From: Calothrix sp. NIES-4101
GTDB lineage: Bacteria > Cyanobacteriota > Cyanobacteriia > Cyanobacteriales > Nostocaceae
Direction of reading: 5' to 3'
DNA: 64,000 bases
Assembly: GCA_004296455.1 (NCBI GenBank)
Contig: AP018280.1
Location: 2,728,001 to 2,792,000 of the forward strand
Position 1 is the stretch's first letter. Each line of letters begins with the position of its first letter. Below the pieces are notes generated by a model. That model did no database searches and was not told the DNA's origin. It saw only the letters and a program-made list of their open reading frames with translations. Shown here piece after piece: positions 18,849 to 27,972 of the stretch. The translations under genes were made by a program, and so were the position numbers.

Positions 18849-19454
18849 TTAAACTACTGCCATCGGACGGCTACCTGCCGAATGGCGATCGATTACTTGG
18901 TCGATTAAACCGTATTCTTGAGCTTCTTCGGGCGACATAAAGAAGTCACGTTCGGTATCTTCGACAATTTTATCGAAGGGTTGCCCAGTATGATCGGCTA
19001 AATATTCGTTTAACCGACGTTTATGATAAAGAATTTCTTTAGCTTGAATTTCAATATCGGTTGCTTGTCCCTGTGCGCCACCTAAAGGTTGGTGAATCAT
19101 AATTCGCGAATGGGGAAGGCTCATCCGCTTGCCTTTGGTACCAGCGCTGAGAAGGAATGCACCCATACTTGCCGCTAATCCCGTGCAAATTGTACACACA
19201 TCCGAGCGAATGTATTTCATGGTGTCGAAGATGCCCATACCGGCAGTTACCGAGCCACCAGGAGAATTGATGTACATGTAGATGTCTTTTTCGGGATCAT
19301 CGGCATCTAAAAATAGAAGTTGAGCAACAATCAAGTTAGCCACACTGCTATCAATCGGTTGCCCCAGGAAAATAATACGTTCGCGTAATAGCCGCGAATA
19401 GATATCAAAGGCGCGTTCGCCTCGACCCGATTGTTCAATAACTATAGGAATCAT
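18849..19454 (-). CDS. clpP: ATP-dependent Clp protease proteolytic subunit ClpP
   Basis: The 201-residue product has the serine-protease triad Ser96 ([10 protein letters not shown]), His121 ([10 protein letters not shown]) and Asp170 ([11 protein letters not shown]). With these it forms the barrel that degrades substrates unfolded by ClpC or ClpX. I chose the ATG at 19454 ([20 protein letters not shown]) because family members begin here; the open frame continues 20 codons upstream without looking like ClpP. It is not next to clpX or clpR, which fits the stand-alone ClpP paralogue of cyanobacteria. The window also encodes NblA, which delivers phycobilisomes to a Clp system, but the two genes are 17 kb apart. 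Confidence 0.95.
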   Translation of the reverse strand: MIPIVIEQSGRGERAFDIYSRLLRERIIFLGQPIDSSVANLIVAQLLFLDADDPEKDIYMYINSPGGSVTAGMGIFDTMKYIRSDVCTICTGLAASMGAFLLSAGTKGKRMSLPHSRIMIHQPLGGAQGQATDIEIQAKEILYHKRRLNEYLADHTGQPFDKIVEDTERDFFMSPEEAQEYGLIDQVIDRHSAGSRPMAVV

Positions 19455-19560
19455 GCAGCTAAGACAAGTGATTTTAGTATATTTTATCGATTTCGGCGAT
19501 CGCTTGCTGTCCAATTAACCGAACAATGCGATCGCAATCCCCTGTAGGCTAGGTCAAGTA

Positions 19561-21405
19561 TTAACCCCGAAGCCTTTGTGCATCTCTAATTAACCATTGA
19601 TTACTAGAAGCATCCCAGACTAAAGTAAAACGCACGGAGGCGGGTGAATTTTGTCCATCTTTCAGCAAATAATTTAATTCTGCATACACTGTTGCTGTAT
19701 TAGTGCTTTGCTTATCTAATCTAATTTGATTGATGCCAACTTTCGCCACTGTTCCTTGCCACCAATCTGTATAGGAAGCATACCCTTGTGGGTGTAATCT
19801 GCGATTCCTTTGAAAAGCTGGCGATAATTTATTCCAAGCTGCTTGAATATTGCCGCTATTAATTGTTGAGTAGTAATTTTCCACAAATCCTTGGGCTGAT
19901 GGTTTTTCTGGTTGTTTCTCTGGTGGTTTTTCTGGTGGTTTCTCTATTGGCGGTGGAGTTGGTGTGGAAGGTACTTGTGTTGGTACAGGTGTATCGGGTG
20001 TGGAATTTTCTGGTGCTTCACTGTCCGTCGGTTCTGAAGTTACGGTTGCTTCGGGAGAAGGTGAGAAAATTGGTGTTTCAATGGCTGTAGGTGGTACGGT
20101 TTCCTCTGGTTGAATGGTGCGGCGAGGACGACGTGTTTGTTGTGGCTGACGAATTACTGGTGCTTCTTCTTCTGGAATTTCTGTAGGTGTTTCTTCTGGA
20201 GTTTCTGCGGATGCTTCTGGCGTTGGCGAACTAGATGTGGTGTTTTGCGGATTTAGTTCTTTTTCTGTAACTTCTGGAGAGGAATTGTTGAATGTAGAAG
20301 CAATAACTACTGCACCAGTGATTAAACCCGCACCGATTAATAAACCAAATATGATGCTTTTGGTATTACTTGAGTGAGATATTGGAGGCGAAATTCGAGG
20401 AGAATTTGCAACAGCAGCTGGTACTGTTTGGCGTGAGTTTAGTTGTTGATAGTTTTGTTGATAATTATTAGGTGTGGCATTGATGGGAACTGTATTTTGT
20501 TGTGTGGAATTTTGGGGAATGTTATATGCGGGAGATTGAGTCGCAATAGTAGGTATGGATGCTGTCGAAAAACTATTTTGCAGTGCTGCTAACATTTCCC
20601 TGGCATTCGGAAAACGTTGTTGCGGTGCAAACTGAATACTTTTTTCCAACAGCATGGCAAATGCCGGAGTCGTGTTGGGTGCGTATTGTCGCCATAATAC
20701 TGCTCCAGTTGCAGGATCGTTTGGTATATCTTGTGGCAATTTTCCTGTCAGTAAGTAAATTGCTGTCATTCCCAAACTGTAGATATCACTGGCAAACATC
20801 GGTCTTCCTACCGACTGTTCGCTGGGCATAAATCCTGGTGTTCCAATCACAATTGATCTTGTGGAATTCCCGGAGGGCGTGAAGACTGTACCAATGGTTT
20901 CTTTGACTGCACCAAAGTCAATTAATACTGGTTTATTGTCTGCTTCACGAATAATAATATTATCGGGTTTAATATCTCGGTGAACAATACCTCGACGATG
21001 CACATAATCAAGTACAGGTAAGAGATTAATTAGTATATCTCTGACGGAGTTTTCCCCCATTACACCTTCAGCTTGAATTTTGGTATTGAGAGTTTGCCCT
21101 TCGACATATTCTTGTACTAAATAGAACTGTCCATCTCCTGATTGAGCATTGTCGGAAAAATAGGCATATAAACGAGGAATTTGATTGCTTCCGTCACCCA
21201 GTTCCTCTAAAATTGCTGCTTCTCTTTGAAACCTCTCTTGTACAAGCTGGTAAACTTGAAGATTATTATTGATAGGTTTTAGCTGTTTGATAACGCAGCG
21301 TCGCCGAGATGGCATTTGGGTATCTTCTGCGAGGAAAGTATCTCCAAATCCACCGCTTCCTAATGTCTGTATTACACGATAGCGGTTATTGAGCAGCATT
21401 TGCAT
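19561..21405 (-). CDS. Membrane-anchored Ser/Thr protein kinase with NTF2-like C-terminal domain
   Basis: This 614-residue Hanks-type kinase has a glycine loop LGSGGFGDTF, catalytic Lys40 (CVIKQLKP), catalytic Asp144 in VHRDIKPDN, a DFGAV loop and the activation region TPGFMPSEQ. The kinase domain ends near residue 275. A Gln/Asn-rich linker leads to one membrane helix (IIFGLLIGAGLITGAVVIAS, about 347-367). Outside is a Pro/Glu/Thr-rich spacer with EKPPEKPPEKQPEKP, then about 105 residues (GFVENYYSTINSGNIQAAW to the end) that look like an NTF2/SnoaL-type fold. Translation could start at Met1 or Met3; the paralogue next door starts at the Met3 equivalent. The outer domain may sense an envelope signal. 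Confidence 0.9.
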   Translation of the reverse strand: MQMLLNNRYRVIQTLGSGGFGDTFLAEDTQMPSRRRCVIKQLKPINNNLQVYQLVQERFQREAAILEELGDGSNQIPRLYAYFSDNAQSGDGQFYLVQEYVEGQTLNTKIQAEGVMGENSVRDILINLLPVLDYVHRRGIVHRDIKPDNIIIREADNKPVLIDFGAVKETIGTVFTPSGNSTRSIVIGTPGFMPSEQSVGRPMFASDIYSLGMTAIYLLTGKLPQDIPNDPATGAVLWRQYAPNTTPAFAMLLEKSIQFAPQQRFPNAREMLAALQNSFSTASIPTIATQSPAYNIPQNSTQQNTVPINATPNNYQQNYQQLNSRQTVPAAVANSPRISPPISHSSNTKSIIFGLLIGAGLITGAVVIASTFNNSSPEVTEKELNPQNTTSSSPTPEASAETPEETPTEIPEEEAPVIRQPQQTRRPRRTIQPEETVPPTAIETPIFSPSPEATVTSEPTDSEAPENSTPDTPVPTQVPSTPTPPPIEKPPEKPPEKQPEKPSAQGFVENYYSTINSGNIQAAWNKLSPAFQRNRRLHPQGYASYTDWWQGTVAKVGINQIRLDKQSTNTATVYAELNYLLKDGQNSPASVRFTLVWDASSNQWLIRDAQRLRG

Positions 21406-21526
21406 TCACTAGCCAGTCCAAGGGTGTGTCCCATACATTCTACCGAAGAAGGGGAAAAGGGAAGAGGAAGGGTCGTATTATGTATTTTTATATACATAAA
21501 AATTGAGATGGCACTGAATTTTAAAA

Positions 21527-21575
21527 GACGCCGGGACGCTGAGAAATTTTACATGTAAGTGATTAGGCGAATATG
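21527..21575. repeat. Dispersed repeat, copy A
   Basis: This segment begins GACGCCGGGACGCTGAGAAA and continues through a GTGATTAG core to 21575. It matches 26059-26106 with the same order of blocks: GACGC, GGGA, GAGAAATTTTA, GTGATTAG, ATGA. It lies between the two kinase genes. Confidence 0.6.
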
Positions 21576-21620
21576 ATTCAGAGTAATTTTTAATTAATCA
21601 ACTTAAACTGTAATCACTCA

Positions 21621-23129
21621 CTACCTAAAATGTAAAAGATTAAATTGAGTTTGATATTTTTTAATATACATAACATTCCGCATCTCTAAATCTGATAAGC
21701 GGTTTAATTTATCAAATTCCTGTGGCGAATATCGACGAATATACCAAGGTTGTTGATCGAAATAACTTTGTAAGCCTGGAGTTTCAAACCCACGACCTCG
21801 ACGTGCGAAAATGGAGTTTCGCATAATATCTAATTCTAGAGCACTTTTACCTTCTAAATCTGCATCGGTTACTTCTCTCTCTGACAACCAAGCATAATTA
21901 TTTTCGTCTTCATTTGTGGGCGATCGCAATGTTTGATTGTTTGATATGCTATTTGATATGGTAGCTGAAGGTGATGTTGCAGACTCAGTAATTTGTGGGG
22001 TTGAAGGTTGAGGCTCGACAGTTTCTTTGGGAGTATTTGTTGTTAAGGCAATTGGCGATGATGGTTGTTTGATATTGATTGAGACAACGCCAGCAACTAC
22101 TAATCCTCCCACTAAGCCAATACTAATTAAACAACCTCTGGAAATATTTTGATGCTCATTTTTCTGGGGCTGGCTGTCGCCATTGCTGGCAGTTTTGTTT
22201 GATTGAATTAAATGTTCAGTTGCAGCTATATCTGAGATGCTTGTGGGATTATTGACATATTGATACTGGTTTGAAGGGTATTGTGTCGGTATGATGGTAT
22301 TAGCTGAGGAAATTAACGCATCCAGCATTTCTCTGGCATTTGCAAACCTGTCTCGCGGGTGAGATGCGATCGCGCGATCGATGAATGCTATAAATTTAGA
22401 ATTAATATTGGGGTGAATATTACTGAGATGTTCTTGCCAAACAACTTCTCCTGTTTGCGGGTTAGTTTCCAGTTCTTGCGGTTGTTTCCCAGTTAATAAA
22501 TATATCGCTGTCATTCCCAAGCTATATAAATCGCTAGAATAAATTGGTCTACCTGCAGCTTGTTCACTAGGCATATAACCTGGTGTGCCAATGACGATAG
22601 AACTTTTTGTTGAACCTTGGGAATTAATCACAGTTCCCATCAACTCGCGCACTGCACCAAAATCAATTAGTACGGGTTTGTTGTCTTGATGTCGCACAAT
22701 GATGTTGTCAGGTTTGATATCCCGATGAATGATGCGTTTCCCATGAATAAAATCTAAAATAGGCAACAAATTTGCAAGTAATTCTTGAACTTCATTCTCG
22801 GTGAAAAATCCCTTTTGCCTGACTTTGGAAGTTAATGTGGTTCCTTCAATATATTCTTGAACTAAATAAAATTGTCCATCTTGCTGAAAATATGCATATA
22901 AAGCTGGAATTTGATTGTGACTTCCTCCCAATTCTTCCAAAATAGCTGCTTCGCGTTGGAATCTTTCTTGTACAATTTGATAAATCTGCGGATTGTCCGT
23001 AATTGGTTTGAGTAATTTAATCACACAGCGCCGATGTGATGGCATTTGTGTGTCTTCTGCTAAGAAGGTTTCACCAAACCCACCACTTCCTAAATTTTGG
23101 ATTGCACGATAACGATTGTTGAGCAGCAT
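21621..23129 (-). CDS. Membrane-anchored Ser/Thr protein kinase with YARHG domain
   Basis: This 502-residue kinase is paralogous to its downstream neighbour over the whole kinase domain. It has glycine loop LGSGGFGETF, Lys38 (CVIKLLKP), catalytic Asp137 in IHRDIKPDN and GTPGYMPSEQ. A single membrane helix (ISIGLVGGLVVAGVVSI, near residues 335-352) separates it from a Ser/Thr-rich linker. The C-terminal domain contains ELDIMRNSIFARRGRGFETP, then YFDQQPWY and LSDLEMRNV. This is a YARHG domain, thought to act in the bacterial envelope. The kinase domain would be cytoplasmic and the YARHG part periplasmic. A gap of 216 bases separates it from the other kinase. Confidence 0.9.
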   Translation of the reverse strand: MLLNNRYRAIQNLGSGGFGETFLAEDTQMPSHRRCVIKLLKPITDNPQIYQIVQERFQREAAILEELGGSHNQIPALYAYFQQDGQFYLVQEYIEGTTLTSKVRQKGFFTENEVQELLANLLPILDFIHGKRIIHRDIKPDNIIVRHQDNKPVLIDFGAVRELMGTVINSQGSTKSSIVIGTPGYMPSEQAAGRPIYSSDLYSLGMTAIYLLTGKQPQELETNPQTGEVVWQEHLSNIHPNINSKFIAFIDRAIASHPRDRFANAREMLDALISSANTIIPTQYPSNQYQYVNNPTSISDIAATEHLIQSNKTASNGDSQPQKNEHQNISRGCLISIGLVGGLVVAGVVSINIKQPSSPIALTTNTPKETVEPQPSTPQITESATSPSATISNSISNNQTLRSPTNEDENNYAWLSEREVTDADLEGKSALELDIMRNSIFARRGRGFETPGLQSYFDQQPWYIRRYSPQEFDKLNRLSDLEMRNVMYIKKYQTQFNLLHFR

Positions 23130-23576
23130 TTACATTTAATTTACATTTATTGATATTAGGGAGTTAGTTAGAAGATAATCTGAATTCAAATTACGTCTAG
23201 AAGATAAGTGAGACAAAGACAAATAACATTAGCTGAGAAAGATAAATTTACAAATTTCAGCATAGTTCATTTTTTTGCAAGTTTTTCAATAATTATTGAT
23301 TTTGTTGCTTGTTGGGGGGTTAACTAAATTTTTGTTATCAGACGTATTGACGAAACGATGTTTATAGTTTAATCAAATAAATCATACAATCTCAGTCAGG
23401 TAAATTTACCAAAGTATATCAGAGAAGTGAATAATATGATTTTTTTGATTAATATTTGGCGAGAGTATTTAATGCCGACTCAAACTGTTAAATTTTTTGG
23501 AGATATTAATCAATATTTACTCATGATACTCAATGAATGGAATTAATATGCTTGAAGAATAATTAGTTGTAAATTA
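23130..23576. other. AT-rich intergenic region with a possible 36-codon ORF
   Basis: This stretch of 447 bases is very AT-rich. A plus-strand frame at 23436-23546 (MIFLINIWREYLMPTQT to ILNEWN) has a weak AGAAG in front and could encode a small peptide. The length is within chance for such sequence, so I do not call it a gene. No other feature was seen. Confidence 0.35.
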
Positions 23577-25796
23577 CTAAAACTTAAATCCTAATAAATT
23601 CCAGTAATTGATAAATATCATGAATATTATATTGCTAATTGTAATCAAGCTATAATAAATTTTTTGGATATAAAAAACTCTTTTTTTATTGCATAAAATC
23701 CAAGTATAAATCATTAATATAAATGTCATCCCACTTGTAAGCAACGGAATGTAAAGCAAAGTATTGTAAAAAACATTAATTCCATAAATTAAGTTAAAAA
23801 AATCTAAATCTCTTAATGATAAAAAAAATAATCCTACAAAGATAAATATCAAGTTAAATATACTGATTAATACTGCTAAATATCTTATATGATATGTATA
23901 TTTATTTCTGATTTTCGCTTTAATTAATTGAGTATTTAAAAATTGAATTTTATGTAAAATATTTAATTTACTATTTTCTGAGCTTACAGTAAATATTAGT
24001 TTTAGTAAAAAATGTAACAAACTTTTGAATAAATTCGCAGGGCATAATATTTGATTTCGTCTAAAGGTAATAGATGCACGGTGACTACTTGCAGGGTAAA
24101 GCTTTGACAAGTAGCAATAATTTACGATTGCAGAATCATTAGTATCTGTATTTCTATAGGCTGCGAGCTTTGTGTCGGAGTTTAAACCTAAGTTTAATTT
24201 TTTGACATCGTCATTACAACATTCAATGACTAATTGCAAACTAAAAAGTGCTATTTTTTTAAAGAGTGGAAGTAGACAAGTAGAACTAAAAATAAATATA
24301 AATAAAATTATTAGCCATTTATGAAATGAAATATCTTCATACCAAGGATTTTTTTTAAGTGTAAATATCCCATCAAATAAATAAATAATTTTTCCTTGTT
24401 TGTTCTCCTTAAATGCAATATATTTGTCACCCTCGACAGATTGAAATAACAGGGGCTTAACTTGTACATAGTTTTGATATTCATAAACTAAAATACTGTT
24501 ATTTTTCACTTCAATGTTGGTATAATAAGGATAAAATATTTTACTTAATGTAGTTTGTGATGTGATCGTATCTACGTAACTTCCCTGAAAACGGCGAATA
24601 GATTTGTTGCTCTCTTTAAAAGTATGTTTCACACTAGGTTTATCTGGGATGGGATAATATTTATTAAAAAATTCTTTAATTAAATCAGAGTCGAGCGAAG
24701 AATTAGAATTACATGCGACAAATATACCCAAATTCTCTTGTGGAACTAAGACAAGTTGACTAACAAAACCTTCTATTAAACCGCTATGACGGATGATTCT
24801 TAAATTATTACGGAATTGTTCACGAAAACCGTAGGTAATACCAGAAAGACGCGAATCGCTAGTGAAATGTTGTTTCTGCATTTCTGCAACTGTTTGTGGC
24901 TGAAGGATTTGCCGATCGCCATAACGCCCTTGTTGTAAGTGGGCTATCATAAAGTGGGCAATATCTCTAGCCGTTGCATTTAAGGCGATGGCTGGCGCTT
25001 GATGCTCGTAAGAATAAGCGATTGGTTGATATTTATTGTTATCGTACTTGTAACCAACTGCTAAATCTGGTTGTAAATCTTTGGGTAATGGTTGCTGAAA
25101 GCTACTATGGTATATATCTAATGGTTGGAAAATATTTTTATCAATATATTCAGCAAAGGGAACTCCAGAAATAGCTTCGACTAAATAGCCAGCTAATGCC
25201 ATTCCATAATTAGAATAAACTGTCACCTTACCAGGGGGAAATATGCGTTGGGGTTTCTTCTTTGCTAAGTGTGCTCCAAGTGCTTCCAAATTTCTTGCAT
25301 TACGTGCTGACATTCCAATATAGTTAACATCAAGCCCCCCTGTATGTGTGAGCAAATTTGCCACTGTTACTGGTTCAGGGTAATTTGTATCTAACTGAAA
25401 ATTTTTCAGGTATTTATTCACATCTTGATGAAGATTTATCTTACCTTGTTCGACAAGTTGCATCACTGATGTGGCTGTAAATAGCTTAGAAATAGAAGCG
25501 ACACGAAATAATGTTTTGTCTGGTGTAACTGGTATTTTTTTTTCTAAATTTGCATATCCATAAGCTTTTTGAGACAAAATTTTGCCATCTTGAACTAAAA
25601 CAAAAACTAAGCCAGGAACATTATACTCCTGCATATTTTCAGGAACATATTTATCCAGAAAACTTTCGAGTTCCTGTGAATTAATTAGCTTTTTTTCTGA
25701 GTTGATGAAAGGAGGAATTGTTTGGGCGATTACTGGTGGAGAAAATGATAACAATGCTATTAATATAACAGAGAAAATAATTAGTAGATACTTCAT
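23577..25796 (-). CDS. Secreted/membrane beta-lactamase-fold serine hydrolase
   Basis: This 739-residue protein belongs to the class C beta-lactamase / D-aminopeptidase-like family. The start chosen is the ATG at 25796 (MKYLLIIFSVILIALLSFS, a signal peptide or anchor) rather than a TTG eleven codons upstream; GAGGCG precedes it. The nucleophile Ser-x-x-Lys is in RVASISKLFTATS, the Tyr-x-Asn in VYSNYGMALAG, and a HSG motif in IIRHSGLIEGF. The catalytic domain ends near residue 390. The rest carries four or five hydrophobic helices (WLIILFIFIFSSTCLLPLF, LAVLISIFNLIFIFVGLFF and others). It may act on cell-wall peptides or esters. The C-terminal third is markedly more AT-rich than neighbouring genes. 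Confidence 0.85.
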   Translation of the reverse strand: MKYLLIIFSVILIALLSFSPPVIAQTIPPFINSEKKLINSQELESFLDKYVPENMQEYNVPGLVFVLVQDGKILSQKAYGYANLEKKIPVTPDKTLFRVASISKLFTATSVMQLVEQGKINLHQDVNKYLKNFQLDTNYPEPVTVANLLTHTGGLDVNYIGMSARNARNLEALGAHLAKKKPQRIFPPGKVTVYSNYGMALAGYLVEAISGVPFAEYIDKNIFQPLDIYHSSFQQPLPKDLQPDLAVGYKYDNNKYQPIAYSYEHQAPAIALNATARDIAHFMIAHLQQGRYGDRQILQPQTVAEMQKQHFTSDSRLSGITYGFREQFRNNLRIIRHSGLIEGFVSQLVLVPQENLGIFVACNSNSSLDSDLIKEFFNKYYPIPDKPSVKHTFKESNKSIRRFQGSYVDTITSQTTLSKIFYPYYTNIEVKNNSILVYEYQNYVQVKPLLFQSVEGDKYIAFKENKQGKIIYLFDGIFTLKKNPWYEDISFHKWLIILFIFIFSSTCLLPLFKKIALFSLQLVIECCNDDVKKLNLGLNSDTKLAAYRNTDTNDSAIVNYCYLSKLYPASSHRASITFRRNQILCPANLFKSLLHFLLKLIFTVSSENSKLNILHKIQFLNTQLIKAKIRNKYTYHIRYLAVLISIFNLIFIFVGLFFLSLRDLDFFNLIYGINVFYNTLLYIPLLTSGMTFILMIYTWILCNKKRVFYIQKIYYSLITISNIIFMIFINYWNLLGFKF

Positions 25797-26246
25797 GCCA
25801 TCTGTGTATCGCCTCAAAACAAAAATCAAGGCGATTGCTGTAATTTAAGGAGCAGTAAATTCTGCTTTTGTCAAGACAACAAATATAGCACACTTATAAA
25901 ACAAACTATACAAAGAATACAAAGAGTACAGATTATCCAAACAATATTTCTCATTTCATCCCTGCTAGGCTCCATCTTGAGAGTGCTTACAGGCACATTT
26001 GATTGCCAGAAACAAATGTTGCTTAACAGAATAGAAACCACTAACACCGAGCCTTAGAGACGCGGGAATACAGAGAAATTTTAATTGTGAGTGATTAGAT
26101 AGACATGAGAAGAAGATTAGTGGCAAATAATATTGTCAGGAAAATGGCATGGTATCTTGTGCTAAAAATTAGCTAACTCACAACCCGAATCTGAGGTGAA
26201 GCCACCCATTTTTTTGCGTTTGACACTAGTGCCAGATATTACTTTC
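25797..26246. other. Intergenic region
   Basis: About 450 bases separate the hydrolase from the universal stress protein gene. The dispersed repeat copy B lies at 26059-26106. No coding frame or RNA gene was recognised. Confidence 0.45.
26059..26106. repeat. Dispersed repeat, copy B
   Basis: It starts GACGCGGGAATACAGAGAAA and carries a GTGATTAG core. It matches 21527-21575 in block order and is about 4.5 kb away in intergenic sequence. Both copies lie beside signalling or stress genes, which is probably chance. Confidence 0.6.
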
Positions 26247-26672
26247 CTATCCAGGTTTCACTACCCAAACCGAACAATGAGCTTCTTCTACAACTTGACT
26301 GCTTACCGAACCTTGGACAATTCGCGTCATTCCTGTTAAACCGCGACTACCAATTACAATCAAATCAGCTTGATGAATATTAGCAAGACGAATAATTTCT
26401 TCTGCCGGGTTGCCGTTTACAAGTTCTAAATCACTATCTACAGGTAACTCAGCCTGATATGATTGCAATTGCTTCTCAACTTGTAAGTAGGAAATCGCCG
26501 ATGATTCTGAGTACGGACGGTCTGCTGGGTGTTCCGTCTCAGCATTCGATGTCGGAAATACATGACAGAGAATAATCTTACCATCGCTGGGTAAAATTAA
26601 TTGATGTACACTTTGCATAACTCGGTCTGCAATATCCGAATCGTCTAGAGCTACCAAAATATGTTTCAGCAC
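26247..26672 (-). CDS. Universal stress protein (UspA family)
   Basis: I take the GTG at 26672 as start, giving a 141-residue protein beginning MLKHILVALDDSD. A GAGGAG lies about ten bases upstream, and the open frame further upstream does not resemble the family. The ATP-binding pattern is intact: the N-terminal Asp in ALDDSD and the late G-x2-G-x9-G-S motif in GSRGLTGMTRIVQGSVS, ending CSVWVVKPG. This places it with nucleotide-binding USPs. It is a soluble cytoplasmic dimer, probably acting as a stress-survival switch. It is monocistronic. Confidence 0.9.
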   Translation of the reverse strand: MLKHILVALDDSDIADRVMQSVHQLILPSDGKIILCHVFPTSNAETEHPADRPYSESSAISYLQVEKQLQSYQAELPVDSDLELVNGNPAEEIIRLANIHQADLIVIGSRGLTGMTRIVQGSVSSQVVEEAHCSVWVVKPG

Positions 26673-27020
26673 CGCGATCGCTCTCCTCAAAATAAACCCT
26701 AAACTAATGACTGGGATAATGTATTTATCAGCTATACAAAACAAATCTTAAAGATCAAATCTCAGATCGCAATTTGTAAAGCCTCTAAACTTTCAGTTTG
26801 CAACTTTTACCGCTCTTTGGATAAAAGTATAGGGAAAAATTAACAATTGTTGATTGTTAATTGGTAATTGTGCGATCGCTATTTGCAGAGATTACATAAT
26901 ATCAGGTTTGCCTGAGTAATGACGATAAAACCGATGCAAAGATGTGGAGACAGGGAGAAGTGGAGAAAAATTAATTATAGCTGCTTCGCTGGATTTGATA
27001 TAACTTCTCTACTCCTCCCC
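26673..27020. other. Intergenic region
   Basis: About 350 bases. It holds a HIP1 site near 26875. No gene or clear terminator was recognised. Confidence 0.4.
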
Positions 27021-27656
27021 TTATTTTTCAGGAAGAGATGACAGTGTGTCTGTTGAAAAATATACCTCTGTTTCCGTCCCCAGGCTATCCCGATAATTAC
27101 TTCCGGTATTAACAATAACGGTATATGGATGAATTTTTGGTAGTGGCGATGAATGAGAGAGGTCAATTTTGTTATTGATAGTTATCTTGCCTGGAGAAAT
27201 CTGGTTAATATTCTTGATTGACTCCACCTCTGCATCCCCATTACGATAACAAAGCCGGCCAAAAGCTAAACCTGTGGCTGCTGTAGGTACATCGAGCGCA
27301 TAAAAAAAATCGGGACGCAGCCATTCCTGCCAATTACCATCACCACCTTTTCCAATATATTGAATTGAAGATTGAGGTACTTTTGACCACTTTTGAGGAG
27401 AAAGTGCTTCGAGGAAAATAATTATTTTTAACTCTTTTTTGTTTTTGAGAATAACTTTTCTGAAAAAGGTGCCACCACGCAACTTAATACCATTCTGATC
27501 ATAATTTTTCACTTCTTTTTGAGTGAGAAGTTTGTCAGGTTCGCATACTTTAGCTCGTTGATGATTATCAAGCGATCGCAAGCTGAAAAAAACAACAATG
27601 CCTATGGTTGCTAAGCAAATAGGGATAAATATTTGTAAAGTTTTTGGAACCTTCAT
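27021..27656 (-). CDS. Hypothetical membrane-anchored protein
   Basis: I did not recognise this protein. The preferred start is the ATG at 27656 (MKVPKTLQIFIPICLATIG, 211 residues), because it puts the membrane helix at the N-terminus; an alternative start lies 18 codons upstream. A single helix (IFIPICLATIGIVVFFSL) is followed by a positively charged stretch, then a probably periplasmic domain of about 170 residues. That domain has two lone Cys (KVCEPDK, GRLCYRNG) that could pair. It is divergent from the following two-helix protein. Confidence 0.65.
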   Translation of the reverse strand: MKVPKTLQIFIPICLATIGIVVFFSLRSLDNHQRAKVCEPDKLLTQKEVKNYDQNGIKLRGGTFFRKVILKNKKELKIIIFLEALSPQKWSKVPQSSIQYIGKGGDGNWQEWLRPDFFYALDVPTAATGLAFGRLCYRNGDAEVESIKNINQISPGKITINNKIDLSHSSPLPKIHPYTVIVNTGSNYRDSLGTETEVYFSTDTLSSLPEK

Positions 27657-27972
27657 TACTTTAATGCTGGAGTTGGAATTGAGAGAAAAAATGCTGGTGC
27701 GATGTACCAATATTTTTTACTTCTGGAATTATATCCCCGACTTAAACAATTACTTAATTTCAATAAGTATTGTTTTTACAATTAAATGTTGTTTAACCTA
27801 GAGTTTATACTGAAAATATTGCGTTTTTCCGAAATGACTCCGTAAATTTCGGTAGATTTTACATATTTGTATAAATTCTGTAGGCTGTTTGTAATTTCAG
27901 TAGTTATGATGGGTCTAACTTCTTAGTAATTATGGAAATAAGCTTTACCAGCTAAGACTTTAAGGGCGAAGT

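Noticed and set aside
19455-19514. N-terminal extension of ClpP
   Set aside because: The 20 codons are unlike ClpP leader sequences and the ATG at 19454 matches family starts.
26673-26744. N-terminal extension of the universal stress protein
   Set aside because: Not similar to the family. The GTG at 26672 with GAGGAG upstream explains the start better.
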